Source: Lentimonas sp002292345 (GTDB lineage: Bacteria > Verrucomicrobiota > Verrucomicrobiia > Opitutales > Coraliomargaritaceae). Taken from it: a stretch of DNA of 25,196 bases. The notes beneath the pieces are model-generated. The model saw only the letters and a program-made list of their open reading frames with translations. It did not search any database and was not told where the DNA came from. Shown here one piece after another: positions 6,650-16,055 of the stretch. Position 1 is the first letter of the stretch; each line of letters starts with the position of its first letter. Both the position numbers and the translations under genes were made by a program. The stretch is from contig CAXLMP010000052.1 of NCBI GenBank assembly GCA_964187655.1, positions 1 through 25,196 on the forward strand, written 5' to 3'.

Positions 6650-7831
6650 TTAGGCGTCTGCTTGTTTTGAAATGAGGGCTGGTAAATAGCGTTCACGGGC
6701 CAAGCGCCAGAAGATTAAGAAAAATGCGGTGAGTGGGATCGCTAGTACCATACCCATGATGCCGCCGAGTGCGACGCCCCAGAAGAAAATGGAAAAGATG
6801 ATGAGCATTGGCCCCATTCCAGTTTTATCACCCATGATACGCGGGGTGAATACATAGTCGGTGAGTAGTTGCCCGATGATGAAGACGACCGCGCAGAGGC
6901 CGATCAAACTGGTTCCGCCATCGTCCTGGAAGTAGGCGAGTGGTAGCACGGTAAGTATGCCGAGCATGGTTCCGAGGTAGGGAATGATGTTGAGTAGGCC
7001 AAGCACGAGTCCCAAGACGATGCCGAACTTGAGGCCGACTAGGGCAAAGCCAGCCGCCAGCACGACGCCTAGGAGCAGACCGATAATGATTTGCCCACGA
7101 AAAAATGCGATGAGGATCTCGCTGAACTGACGGCAGAGAAAGACGATGTCATGTCGACGCTCATCAGGCAAGAAGCTGAGCTGCTTTTGCAGATCGTTCC
7201 ACACGTTGCGGTTACCATTAAGAATGAAGAATAGGTAAATGGGGATAATCGCGTAGGCCGCAATTTTGGCAAACATGCTGCCGATGAAGCCGCTGACTGA
7301 ACCGCCAATCGTGCTGATTTTTTCTGGGAGATCCTGGAGTGCACTGGTGATGGTTTCAGAGTGTGTGGCGACGATATTCTGCACGTATGCCTGGGGTGTT
7401 TGGCCAAGCTTGGCGTGTAGCCATTGCCATGCGGCCGGTGTCTTTTCTTGCAAGAATAGATAGAAATTGTCGCGTATGTTAGGTACTGCTTCGATGAACT
7501 CGGCTACTTGGCGAAATAAAATTGGTAGCAGCAGCATGGTGATGGTCGCGATGGTGAGCAGCACAAGCAAGTAGAGCAGAATAATACCTTGGGTTTTGGA
7601 GAGCCGAGTATGTTTCTCGCACAGGGTAATGATGGGGCGCAGCAGTGTGGCTAGGATCGCGGCGATCGCGAGTGGTAGTAGCACATCTTTGAATGTGTGG
7701 ATAAACATCTGCAGCACAACGAACAGCGAACAGGCCGTGGCGACCAGTAGTATCAGAGCCAGAGCGGTCGCTCCGGCAGCGATGATTCGTTTTTGTGAGG
7801 GAGACAGATGGGGCGAGTTGGTGTCAGACAT
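6650..7831 (-). CDS. AI-2E family transporter (PerM/YdiK-type permease)
   Basis: 393 residues, a polytopic inner-membrane protein with about eight membrane segments. The family pattern is visible: two N-terminal segments near 13-60, one near 80-105, a long soluble stretch with amphipathic helices (about 110-185), then the C-terminal bundle with GLLNIIPYLGT, TDYVFTPRIMGDKTGMGP and GIMGMVLAIPLTAF. The family name comes from a proposed autoinducer-2 exporter; some homologues are Na+(Li+)/H+ antiporters, and most are uncharacterised, so the substrate cannot be inferred. The ATG at 7831 gives a short polar N-terminus before the first helix. The leader (CCCCACACACACAACGCT) has no Shine-Dalgarno sequence. 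It is followed on the same strand by rph across a repeat-filled 133-bp spacer. Confidence 0.9.
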   Translation of the reverse strand: MSDTNSPHLSPSQKRIIAAGATALALILLVATACSLFVVLQMFIHTFKDVLLPLAIAAILATLLRPIITLCEKHTRLSKTQGIILLYLLVLLTIATITMLLLPILFRQVAEFIEAVPNIRDNFYLFLQEKTPAAWQWLHAKLGQTPQAYVQNIVATHSETITSALQDLPEKISTIGGSVSGFIGSMFAKIAAYAIIPIYLFFILNGNRNVWNDLQKQLSFLPDERRHDIVFLCRQFSEILIAFFRGQIIIGLLLGVVLAAGFALVGLKFGIVLGLVLGLLNIIPYLGTMLGILTVLPLAYFQDDGGTSLIGLCAVVFIIGQLLTDYVFTPRIMGDKTGMGPMLIIFSIFFWGVALGGIMGMVLAIPLTAFFLIFWRLARERYLPALISKQADA

Positions 7832-7903
7832 AGCGTTGTGTGTGTGGGGTAATGTGTAACGGAGTACCTTTTGAAAGTCGAGTATGCGAGTGATGGCTGT
7901 TAA

Positions 7904-9088
7904 CTAAGGGATTAGATAGCCGCAAGCAGCGCAACTAAGTACGACCAGCCACGCGGGGATTTTAAATCGACTCAGCGCGATAAAGGCGCCGACAGCCAGC
8001 ACAACATCGGTCCAGCGTTGCACGCCGTGCGCCCAGACCGGATTTATTAAAGCGGCGAGGAGAAGACCGACGACAGCAGCATTCGCACCAATCAGGCCAG
8101 CTTGTGCCCAGGCTTTGTTTCGAAAGGTATTCCACAGTGGGAGTAGGCCAATCAGTAGCAACATCCCAGGTAGAAAGATCGCGAGAAGTGCGACTGCGCC
8201 ACCGATCCAGTGTGGCGAGGTGGCTTGACTGGCGGTGCCGAGAAAGGCCGAGAGAGTAAATAGCGGGCCAGGCAGTGCTTGTGCCGCGCTATAGCCAGCT
8301 AGGAAGTTGCTTTCCGAAACGAGGCCGCTAGGCACTACGCTATCATGTAACAAAGGCAGCACAACGTGACCGCCGCCAAAGACCATCGCACCCGCTCGGT
8401 AATTCATCCCATAAATCGCGCTATTTGTATTTGGCGACACTAGGAGTGAGGCGGCTAGTAGCACGCAAAAGCTCGTGAGTGCAATGTACATCGTGCGCTT
8501 ACTGACAAGTTGTTGTGCGCCGTGTAGCTCCGGCTTGTCTTGGCTAATGTTGCGGAATAGGGCATTGCCGATTGCGACGCCCAGTAAGATGACGCCGATT
8601 TGTATCCATGCGCCCGTGATCGACAGGGCGAGTGCCGCACCGCCAACTGCGATCGCAATTCGGGGCCAGTCGGGGCACAGCTTTTTGCCTAAATCCAGCA
8701 CTGCTTTAGCGACCACGGCTACGGCTGCGATCAGGAGTCCGTGAATCAATGGAACGGTCGCATCACCGCTTACAGCAAGCCCATAAGCGCAGGTGATCAT
8801 AATTAGCGCCGACGGCAGCGAGAAGCCCAGCCACGCGGCACATGCACCGCGTAGCCCGCCGCGCTGCCATGCGATGGCAAAGCCCAACTGACTGCTCGAT
8901 GGGCCAGGTACAAATTGACACAGCGCTAGCAGCTCTGCGAAGTGCGGCTCGTTTAGCCATTTACGGCAACTGACGAACTCTTCCTTGAAGTAGCCGAGGT
9001 GAGCCACCGGTCCCCCGAACGAGAGACAACCGAGTCGGAGATAAATCAGAAAGATCTTCAGAGCAGAGAGTGGCTGTTGCGTCGACAT
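7904..9088 (-). CDS. chrA: Chromate transporter (CHR family, two-domain form)
   Basis: 394 residues from the ATG at 9088 (MSTQQPLSALKIF). A longer in-frame extension reaches 9217 but would overlap the start of divergent queF and add a segment with no family match, so I reject it. CHR proteins have two homologous halves, both present. The N half has RLGCLSFGGPVAHLGYF and CQFVPGPSSSQLGFAIAW. The C half has YRAGAMVFGGGHVVLPLL and YSAAQALPGPLFTLSAFLG. About ten membrane segments are expected. Characterised members export chromate by proton exchange; many others have unknown anion substrates, so resistance to chromate is an inference from the family only. Confidence 0.88.
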   Translation of the reverse strand: MSTQQPLSALKIFLIYLRLGCLSFGGPVAHLGYFKEEFVSCRKWLNEPHFAELLALCQFVPGPSSSQLGFAIAWQRGGLRGACAAWLGFSLPSALIMITCAYGLAVSGDATVPLIHGLLIAAVAVVAKAVLDLGKKLCPDWPRIAIAVGGAALALSITGAWIQIGVILLGVAIGNALFRNISQDKPELHGAQQLVSKRTMYIALTSFCVLLAASLLVSPNTNSAIYGMNYRAGAMVFGGGHVVLPLLHDSVVPSGLVSESNFLAGYSAAQALPGPLFTLSAFLGTASQATSPHWIGGAVALLAIFLPGMLLLIGLLPLWNTFRNKAWAQAGLIGANAAVVGLLLAALINPVWAHGVQRWTDVVLAVGAFIALSRFKIPAWLVVLSCAACGYLIP

Positions 9089-9093
9089 AGACT

Positions 9094-9123
9094 GAATTAG
9101 GACCGATCGGATGCTTTTTTCAA
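9094..9123 (-). promoter_or_regulatory. Possible chrA promoter implying a near-leaderless mRNA
   Basis: On the minus strand TTGAAA, an 18-nt spacer and TAATTC end only 5 nt before the ATG at 9088. If used, transcription would begin at or within a few bases of the start codon. This also supports the shorter chrA start. Confidence 0.33.
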
Positions 9124-9176
9124 GAATTGAAGAGTTGGGTTGAACTTTTGCAGACAACAGGCACTGTCCTGCGATC

Positions 9177-9551
9177 ATGGACATCGAGACTTTCCCAAAT
9201 CCAAACCAAGAGCGCAACTACACGATCCAGCACATCCAAGAGGAGTTTACTTCCACCTGCCCGATGACTGGACATCCAGATTACGCTACAGTGGTTTTTA
9301 GCTATGCGCCAGACGAGCTCTGCATCGAGCTGAAGGCGATGAAACTCTACCTGCATGATTATCGTAACAAGGGAATCTTCTTTGAGGCTGCGACCAATAA
9401 AATATTTGAGGATCTGTTTGCAGTGACTAAGCCACGCTGGGCACGACTAGAAACGATTTGGCGTGGGCGCGGCGGCATTCGCTCTAACTTGATCGTTGAG
9501 GCACAGCAAGACGGCTACGACGGTCCAAAGACCGTGCCATTTGCAAGCTAG
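9177..9551 (+). CDS. queF: NADPH-dependent 7-cyano-7-deazaguanine reductase (preQ0 reductase), type I
   Basis: 124 residues, a normal length for type I QueF. The enzyme reduces the nitrile of preQ0 to preQ1 in queuosine biosynthesis, a tRNA wobble modification. Catalytic C28 and D35 are present in FTSTCPMTGHPD, and the NADPH-binding QueF motif is ELKAMKLYLHDYRN (51-64). The next segment is GIFFEAATN: E70 is conserved, but the position that is His in the Bacillus enzyme (FHE) is F69 here. The C-terminus keeps RGGI. The ATG at 9177 lacks a Shine-Dalgarno sequence. The gene is divergent from chrA and convergent with ridA. No other queuosine gene is visible nearby. Confidence 0.94.
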   Translation: MDIETFPNPNQERNYTIQHIQEEFTSTCPMTGHPDYATVVFSYAPDELCIELKAMKLYLHDYRNKGIFFEAATNKIFEDLFAVTKPRWARLETIWRGRGGIRSNLIVEAQQDGYDGPKTVPFAS

Positions 9552-9616
9552 GCAAGAATAGCTGGCAGGACGAAAGTCTGCCGGAGATGGCGCTGCAATG
9601 CCTGTCTTACGCCGAA

Positions 9617-10075
9617 TTAAGCGACTTCAAAAATCGCTTGAATTTCGACGGTGGTGTCGAGCGGTAGCCCTGTCACAGCAACTGCTGCTCGTGTGTGGCG
9701 ACCGCGTTCGCCGAGGATTTCGACCATGGTGTCGGATGCGCCGTTGATCACTGCTGGGCTATCGGCGAAGCCGGGCACGCCGTTGACGAAGCCGTTAAGC
9801 TGCACAACGCGAGAGACTTTATCGAGATCGCCAAGGTGACCTTTGGCGACTGCAAGAAGATTGAGCGCACAGATGCGAGCGGCTGCTTGGCCGTAGGCGA
9901 TGTCGCGTGTTTCACCAATTTTTCCGGTGTGGGTCATCTCTCCGTTGACCAGGCAAATAGCTCCAGAAATGTAAAGTAGGCTGCCGACTTGCATGCAAGC
10001 GACGTAGTTGCCAGCAGGTGCAGGTGCGATAGGAAGTTCGATGCCGAGTTCGGCGAGGCGTTGGTCAGTAGTCAT
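9617..10075 (-). CDS. RidA/YjgF/UK114 family protein
   Basis: 152 residues, about 20 longer than E. coli RidA and typical of a subgroup with an extended N-terminus (QRLAELGIELP). Family features are LLYISGAI near residues 33-40, the arginine R129 in RHTRAAVAV that binds the substrate carboxylate in active RidA deaminases, and E144 in TVEIQAIFEVA. RidA hydrolyses reactive 2-aminoacrylate and related enamines; members of this longer subgroup are less studied, so the deaminase role is inferred. It is cytosolic. It is the last gene of the minus-strand run, 71 bp downstream of the acidic amino acid symporter, a neighbour that would fit amino acid metabolism. Confidence 0.88.
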   Translation of the reverse strand: MTTDQRLAELGIELPIAPAPAGNYVACMQVGSLLYISGAICLVNGEMTHTGKIGETRDIAYGQAAARICALNLLAVAKGHLGDLDKVSRVVQLNGFVNGVPGFADSPAVINGASDTMVEILGERGRHTRAAVAVTGLPLDTTVEIQAIFEVA

Positions 10076-10146
10076 GTAAGTATGGCTGGTTGTCAGGTCT
10101 TGGTTGGCGAACGAAGAAAAGAGTTAAATACTTTAAGCAATATCTT

Positions 10147-11454
10147 TTAATTTTCAATCGGATACGGCTGCTCGCCCTCACTACGAGCAATCGCGACAGC
10201 GCCGACGGTATCGCTAAAGACATTTACTGAAGTGCGGCACATATCCAGAATGCGGTCGGTCACCCAGACCACGCCGATGGCTTCGACGGGTAGCCCGACT
10301 GCGGGTAGAATAACGGCAATGGCTACCAGACTGGCGGCTGGAATCCCGGCGACACCAATACTAGTGGTGAGGGCTAGAAAGACGACGAGCAGCTGATCGC
10401 CGATGCCGAGTGCGACTTGGCCGGTGGATGCGTAGAGTTGTGCGATAAAGAGCACGACCACGCATTCGTAGAGTGCGGTGCCGTCCATATTCACCGTCGC
10501 ACCGAGTGGCAGGGTAAAGGAGCTGGTCTTCTTCGAAACCTTGGCACGCGTTTCGACGGTTTCAATGGTCAGCGGTAGAGTGGCAGACGAACTGGCAGTG
10601 GAAAACGCAGTGAGCAGCACTGGTGCCATCTCTTTGTAGTGCGTGATCGGGTTGACCTTGCCGATAAACTTGAGCACTAGGGCGAGGTTGATGAAAAAAT
10701 GAATCGCCAGAGCTAAAACTACTGTGACGAAGAACCAGAAAATCGCGCCGATGAGGTCACCGATGGGCGCGTTGAACAGCACTGGGGTAACTAGGCCGAA
10801 TACGCCGAACGGCGCGAAACGAATGATGAAGTCGGTCAGCTTGAGCATCACTTCCTGGGCGCTCTCCCAGAATTTTTGCTGCGTCTCGCGTTGTGTCTCG
10901 GGCAGCTTGCCGATGAATGCGCCGAACAGTAGGGAGAAGGTGATGACGCCAAGCAGTTGGCCATTGTTGGTCGCCGCATCAACGATGTTGGATGGGAACA
11001 TGCGCAGAAAGATATCAAACAGGTCGCTGCTGCTACGGCCTTCGACTTTGCTCATTAATCCTTCGTTGAGGGCAGTTTCGCTGCCGCGACCAAGCATAGC
11101 GGTGGCAGTCTCGGCATCAATATTACCGGGGCCGATGAGATTCACCATGACGACGCCGACGATGACTGCAGCGGCTCCACTGCAGGTGTAATAAAGGAAG
11201 GTTTTAAACCCCATACGGCCGACACCTTTTTCAGCGCCAAGATGCATGACTCCGCTGATGATGGACGCGACGATCAATGGCACGATGACCATCTTCAATG
11301 CGTTCATGAAGAGCGTGCCGATGAATTGACAAAAGACTTCGACGTTACTGCTAAACCCTCCGTCAATGTTGGGCATGAGGACACATGCAAACAGTGTGGC
11401 AAGTGCAAGTGCGAGTAGTATCTGCCAGTGCAGTTTCCAGTGGATGGGGTTCAT
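10147..11454 (-). CDS. Dicarboxylate/amino acid:cation symporter (DAACS; glutamate/aspartate type)
   Basis: 435 residues, inner membrane, with the GltPh fold: helical hairpin 1 tip STASSSATLP (285-294), NMDGTALYE (322-330), hairpin 2 tip AGIPAASL (369-376) and the last helix with D400, D404, R407, T408 and N411. R407 aligns with GltPh R397, which holds the substrate side-chain carboxylate, so an acidic amino acid or dicarboxylate is the likely substrate. Whether Na+ or H+ drives transport cannot be decided here. The ATG at 11454 is 18 nt after the rsmA stop on the same strand, suggesting co-transcription. The leader ACCTCAACCCCTCAGCATA has no Shine-Dalgarno sequence. Confidence 0.93.
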   Translation of the reverse strand: MNPIHWKLHWQILLALALATLFACVLMPNIDGGFSSNVEVFCQFIGTLFMNALKMVIVPLIVASIISGVMHLGAEKGVGRMGFKTFLYYTCSGAAAVIVGVVMVNLIGPGNIDAETATAMLGRGSETALNEGLMSKVEGRSSSDLFDIFLRMFPSNIVDAATNNGQLLGVITFSLLFGAFIGKLPETQRETQQKFWESAQEVMLKLTDFIIRFAPFGVFGLVTPVLFNAPIGDLIGAIFWFFVTVVLALAIHFFINLALVLKFIGKVNPITHYKEMAPVLLTAFSTASSSATLPLTIETVETRAKVSKKTSSFTLPLGATVNMDGTALYECVVVLFIAQLYASTGQVALGIGDQLLVVFLALTTSIGVAGIPAASLVAIAVILPAVGLPVEAIGVVWVTDRILDMCRTSVNVFSDTVGAVAIARSEGEQPYPIEN

Positions 11455-11472
11455 TATGCTGAGGGGTTGAGG

Positions 11473-12306
11473 TTATAAAAGTCGGCGGGCAAGTGTTTGC
11501 CAGTATTCGATGGCGAGTTCTTCAGGTCGAACGGTCGCTTTGACTCCGTCTGCGACAATGGAATCGAACCACTCACGTGCTTCGGGTAGTGGATCGCGTT
11601 TACAGAGTGCACCCAGTTGTTTGCGGCGTTGGGTAAAGATACGACGGATGCATTCGCGTGCGACTTTCGAAAAATGTACCGCGTCCTCGCGTAGATCCAA
11701 ACGCAGTAGCGCGGAATCGACTTTTGGTGCGGGGTGGAAACATTGTGCGGAAACGAGGTGCTTGCTATGTGCGGTATAGACTGACTGTAAAAAAATTGAA
11801 ATGGCTCCGAACGCTTTGCTACCGTGCTTGGCGATATAGCGGTCGGCGGCTTCTTTTTGTAGCATCAGCACCATGCGCTGTGGGAGAGGTCCTGAGATGA
11901 CGGCTTCCATCCACGGAGTGGAGACTGCATAAGGGAGGTTAGCGATAATTTTAAAGCCAGCTTTGGCTTGATCAATGGGCAGTTCGGCTCGCGGATAATC
12001 GAGGCAGTCACCTTCGATTAAATGTAAGTTCGGTTGCTCTGGTAGCACGTTCGCGCGGATGTGCTCGGCGAGAGTACTGTCACGCTCCACTGCCCAGACA
12101 GTCGCTCCTGTCCTCAGTATGGCTCGCGTGAGGGTGCCGAGCCCCGGGCCGATTTCGACGATATGACTACTGCTATCGATATCTGCCATCTCGACCGACT
12201 TGCGGACGATGTTACCATCAACGAGGAAGTTTTGTCCCAATTTTTTGTTTGGAAAATGCGCGAGCTCATCAAGCAGCGCGCGAGTTTGTTTTGGGCTGAG
12301 TGGCAT
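11473..12306 (-). CDS. rsmA: 16S rRNA dimethyladenosine transferase RsmA (KsgA)
   Basis: 277 residues from the ATG at 12306. A TTG four codons upstream is open but adds nothing recognisable. RsmA dimethylates two adjacent adenosines in helix 45 of 16S rRNA late in 30S assembly. Visible motifs are KKLGQNFLVD (21-30), the SAM-binding VEIGPGLGTLTRAI (50-63), acidic E74 in VERD, IEGDCLD (97-103), and catalytic NLPY (123-126). The C-terminal basic domain includes RRIFTQRRKQLG. The gene follows trpC on the same strand over an 86-bp spacer filled by an octamer array and poly-A/T tracts, with no Shine-Dalgarno sequence; the symporter gene follows 18 nt later. Confidence 0.96.
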   Translation of the reverse strand: MPLSPKQTRALLDELAHFPNKKLGQNFLVDGNIVRKSVEMADIDSSSHIVEIGPGLGTLTRAILRTGATVWAVERDSTLAEHIRANVLPEQPNLHLIEGDCLDYPRAELPIDQAKAGFKIIANLPYAVSTPWMEAVISGPLPQRMVLMLQKEAADRYIAKHGSKAFGAISIFLQSVYTAHSKHLVSAQCFHPAPKVDSALLRLDLREDAVHFSKVARECIRRIFTQRRKQLGALCKRDPLPEAREWFDSIVADGVKATVRPEELAIEYWQTLARRLL

Positions 12307-12355
12307 TTTTAGGAACAAAAAAATGGAAAGGTATAAAAAGAAGGGAAGTAGTTTT

Positions 12356-12394
12356 TTACTTTCTTACATTCATACTTTTTACTTTTGTACTTTT
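12356..12394. repeat. Octamer array (NTACTTTT) between trpC and rsmA
   Basis: Units on the plus strand are TTACTTTC, TTACATTC, ATACTTTT, TTACTTTT (sharing one base with its neighbour) and GTACTTTT. The last unit runs into the trpC stop codon. The complement, AAAAGTAN, resembles the GAAAAGTG units before the ABC-F gene. A purine-rich stretch (about 12320-12350) precedes it and could pair with it in part. Confidence 0.6.
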
Positions 12395-13190
12395 ACGCGC
12401 CGTGAAACGCTTCGATCAATCTATCGGTGTCTTCGGAGCGCATAAGGGCTTCGCCGACGAGGATCGCATCGGCTCCGCATTCGCTAGCGCGTTCAGCATC
12501 TTCAATATCGAAAATACCGCTTTCGCTGACTTTAATAATACCGTCAGGGATTTGTGGTATCAGTAATTCGGATACGGATAGGTCAGTTTTGAAGCGCTTC
12601 AGGTCGCGATTATTGACGCCGACTATTTTTGGATCGAACTTGAGTGCTTTTTCGAGTTCGCGCTCTTCGTGGATTTCATAGAGAGCGTCGAGTCCAGCCA
12701 GTCCCGCTGCGTCGCGAAGCGCTTTAATTTCGTCGTCTGCGAGTGCGCGTACAATGATTAAAATGCAACGTGCGCCGCCTTCAGCGGCTTCGACGACTTG
12801 GACTGGGTGTACCATAAAGTCTTTGCGTAAACAGGGCACCTTACGTTCGTGGACTTCGAGGAATTCGACGACATCCCAGAGGTCTTGAAGGCTGCCGCCA
12901 AAATAATCCGTATCAGTGAGGATCGAGAGACAGTCGGCTTCGGCGTTAATATATTTACGCGCTTGGTCGACGGCATCTAGGCGGGCATCCGAAATTTCGC
13001 CAGCCGAAGGGGACTTACGCTTGATCTCGGCGATCACCGATAGGCGGTCGTTGCGGGCGAGGGCTTTGAGAAAGCTACCGCCTTGGCGCTGCATGTCGAC
13101 GAGACGCGAGAGTTCCGAATCGCGAACTGGGCGTATCTGGTCGCGTAGTGCGTGCCGCTTGGCGGCCATGATTTCGGCTAGTTTATCCAT
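12393..13190 (-). CDS. trpC: Indole-3-glycerol-phosphate synthase
   Basis: 265 residues, a single-domain TrpC of normal length. It closes the indole ring from CdRP in tryptophan synthesis. The TIM-barrel active-site series is complete: SVIAEIKRKSPSAG (51-64), LRKDFMVHPVQVVEA, LYEIHEERELEKAL, VGVNNRDLKRFKTDL and the phosphate-binding KVSESGIFDIEDAE followed by ADAILVGEALMRS. No other trp gene is adjacent, so the pathway is dispersed. The gene lies in the run between the 54-residue small gene and rsmA. The leader upstream of the ATG at 13190 carries two inverted repeats and no Shine-Dalgarno sequence. Confidence 0.96.
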   Translation of the reverse strand: MDKLAEIMAAKRHALRDQIRPVRDSELSRLVDMQRQGGSFLKALARNDRLSVIAEIKRKSPSAGEISDARLDAVDQARKYINAEADCLSILTDTDYFGGSLQDLWDVVEFLEVHERKVPCLRKDFMVHPVQVVEAAEGGARCILIIVRALADDEIKALRDAAGLAGLDALYEIHEERELEKALKFDPKIVGVNNRDLKRFKTDLSVSELLIPQIPDGIIKVSESGIFDIEDAERASECGADAILVGEALMRSEDTDRLIEAFHGA

Positions 13191-13200
13191 CTAGGTGAAC

Positions 13201-13258
13201 ATCGAACGTTAAACGTCGATCTTTCAACCCCGAATTTGGCTTTATTGTATGTTCGGGG
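13201..13258 (-). promoter_or_regulatory. Two inverted repeats in the trpC leader
   Basis: Repeat 1 (13201-13220) pairs ATCGAACGT with ACGTCGAT through 8 bp with one bulged A, ending 10 nt before the trpC start. Repeat 2 pairs CCCCGAA (13228-13234) with TTCGGGG (13252-13258) around a 17-nt AT-rich loop. Neither is followed by a U-tract on the minus strand, so they are leader structure or operator candidates rather than terminators. There is no Trp-rich leader peptide or T-box feature that I can see. Confidence 0.35.
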
Positions 13259-13290
13259 GGATTTATGTCGAGTCGCCCTCTTTTAACGTA

Positions 13291-13455
13291 TTAGTTCCCA
13301 CGCCGTGCGATCAACCAGTCGATAAGTTTCTCGAGTTTGTCTTCGTAGGCCCAATGAGTATGGAGAAATTCTGCGGGGTGAATGCTGTGGGCTTTAAAGA
13401 AAACCACTCCGTCCCAAATGGCTTGGAGGCGCGTTAAATAGTTATGATGTCGCAT
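13291..13455 (-). CDS. Small conserved-looking protein, 54 residues, unknown function
   Basis: An ATG at 13455 opens a minus-strand frame ending in TAA at 13291-13293; an in-frame TAG lies just upstream, so the start is bounded. The product begins MRHHNYLTRLQAIWDGVVFF and ends WLIARRGN. It is rich in His, Trp and Phe, has a normal amino acid balance, and shows amphipathic helical character in EDKLEKLIDWLIARR. Composition looks coding, unlike the opposite-strand frame. It fits neatly between the lipoprotein gene (19 nt away) and trpC (100 nt away) on the same strand. I do not recognise a family. There is no signal peptide or clear membrane segment. Confidence 0.6.
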   Translation of the reverse strand: MRHHNYLTRLQAIWDGVVFFKAHSIHPAEFLHTHWAYEDKLEKLIDWLIARRGN

Positions 13456-13473
13456 CGTGTATCGTACGTGAGA

Positions 13474-14094
13474 CTATTTTTCGCTTTCGGGGCGATAGCC
13501 CGCTTTCCATTCAGCGACGCTGACACAGATGGGTTGCTCGCCGTTGGCGAAGAACCACGAATCGATCGCGTAATGCGCATTGTTTGCATTTTCGATAATT
13601 GCTGCGGTGTTATGAGGGTACTGTAGTTGGGCGAAACCGCGATGTTGAGGGTGTCCGACTCGGTGATAACGTATCAGCTCGTCTTGTTGTAGCAGCAACA
13701 GAGCGACAGTGGTGTTGGCAGCTTCGGCGATGCAGTCTAGCTGCGGGCCTTGACTCCCTTTTCGTTGGTTCTTGGCAGAGTCGGTCGAGGTGCCGTTTTT
13801 CTCGCCGATCAAGGTTTCGATTGCCGCGACGGCGACAAGCAAACGTTCGCGCTCTTCAGCGGCATTTTGCTGCGCAGGTTGAAAGATTGCGCGGATGCTT
13901 TGCCATTCCGATTCGGTGTAAAATAGTCGTGACAGCTGTCGGCAACCAGCGGAAGAACAGGTTTCGAAATCGTTAATTTCTGGCGATTTTAAATCGTAAT
14001 AACTCAGATAGAACTGTGGGTTGCGCGTCAATGTGCTGCAGCCAGCGACGAGTACTATACTAATGAGTAGAAAAGCGAGCTGCAGGCGTCGCAT
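13474..14094 (-). CDS. Putative lipoprotein of unknown function
   Basis: 206 residues. A signal peptide ends in the lipobox LVAGC (C19), so the mature protein should be lipid-anchored in the envelope. The body contains three further cysteines near the N-terminal half (TCSSAGC and LDCIAE) and a C-terminal block with YHRVGHPQHRGFAQLQYPHN and AHYAIDSWFF that looks structured. I recognise no domain. Its ATG at 14094 lies two nucleotides after the pyrG stop codon (TAGTCATG), which implies translational coupling to pyrG even though no functional link is obvious. The 54-residue small gene follows 18 nt after its stop. Confidence 0.8.
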   Translation of the reverse strand: MRRLQLAFLLISIVLVAGCSTLTRNPQFYLSYYDLKSPEINDFETCSSAGCRQLSRLFYTESEWQSIRAIFQPAQQNAAEERERLLVAVAAIETLIGEKNGTSTDSAKNQRKGSQGPQLDCIAEAANTTVALLLLQQDELIRYHRVGHPQHRGFAQLQYPHNTAAIIENANNAHYAIDSWFFANGEQPICVSVAEWKAGYRPESEK

Positions 14095-14096
14095 GA

Positions 14097-15692
<1,596 letters not shown>

Positions 15693-15730
15693 GTTCTTTG
15701 ACTTCGTCATAATAATAATGGAAAGCTTGC

Positions 15731-15788
15731 GTCTGCCGCCCCGCCTTCGGGCTCGCATTCAATTGGTTGCCCTTTTGGGTTGGCAACC
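15731..15788 (-). repeat. Double-hairpin intergenic element, copy B
   Basis: On the minus strand GGTTGCC pairs with GGCAACC (7 bp, 15765-15771 with 15782-15788) around a CCC-AAAA-GGG core. After a CCAATTGAA link come GCCCGAAGGCGGGGC and GGCAGAC. Word order matches copy A at 4946-5000. It lies 38 nt or more upstream of the pyrG start. On the plus strand the first hairpin is followed by CTTTTT, but no plus-strand gene ends here. Confidence 0.45.
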
Positions 15789-15794
15789 CTTTTT

Positions 15795-16055
15795 GAGAGA
15801 ATCTTTAAAAGAAACTTAGCAATAAGCGGAACTTCTTTTACGGTAGGTTTGAATTAGATTTATTTTTTTAGCTGTAGGTAGGCTGTGTTTGGCGGTTTTT
15901 TGCAGTCTACAATGTGTGCGAATGGTTTTTCTTGGCTGCTTACATTTGTTAATCGCAGCAATTAGTCATGCTAATAGAATGTCTGATAGGGGCAAGTAGT
16001 TTGATAATCCTGCCACCGCTCTTAGTTTTGTAATATTTACTACGTCTAGAAGATT
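15795..16055. other. Gene-free AT-rich divergent spacer between pyrG and sdhC
   Basis: The divergent spacer is 363 bp in total; this part is AT-rich with several T-tracts and no open frame that looks coding. It should contain promoters for pyrG (minus) and sdhCAB (plus), but I found no pair of -35/-10 boxes good enough to name. Confidence 0.5.

Noticed and set aside
9089..9217. N-terminal extension of the chrA frame by 43 codons
   Set aside because: It overlaps divergent queF and the candidate promoter and has no family similarity; the ATG at 9088 matches the CHR family start.
9564..9582. Hairpin GGCAG(G)AC-GAAA-GTCTGCC between queF and ridA
   Set aside because: A neat GAAA-loop stem, but there is no U-tract on either strand; it may help end both convergent transcripts, but I cannot call it a terminator.
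13249..13437. A 62-codon plus-strand frame opposite the small gene
   Set aside because: It runs opposite to a same-length minus-strand frame that fits the operon direction and has better composition.
15765..15794. Plus-strand terminator reading of GGTTGCC...GGCAACC followed by CTTTTT
   Set aside because: No plus-strand gene ends upstream of it, so termination there has no purpose; the minus-strand leader reading is preferred.
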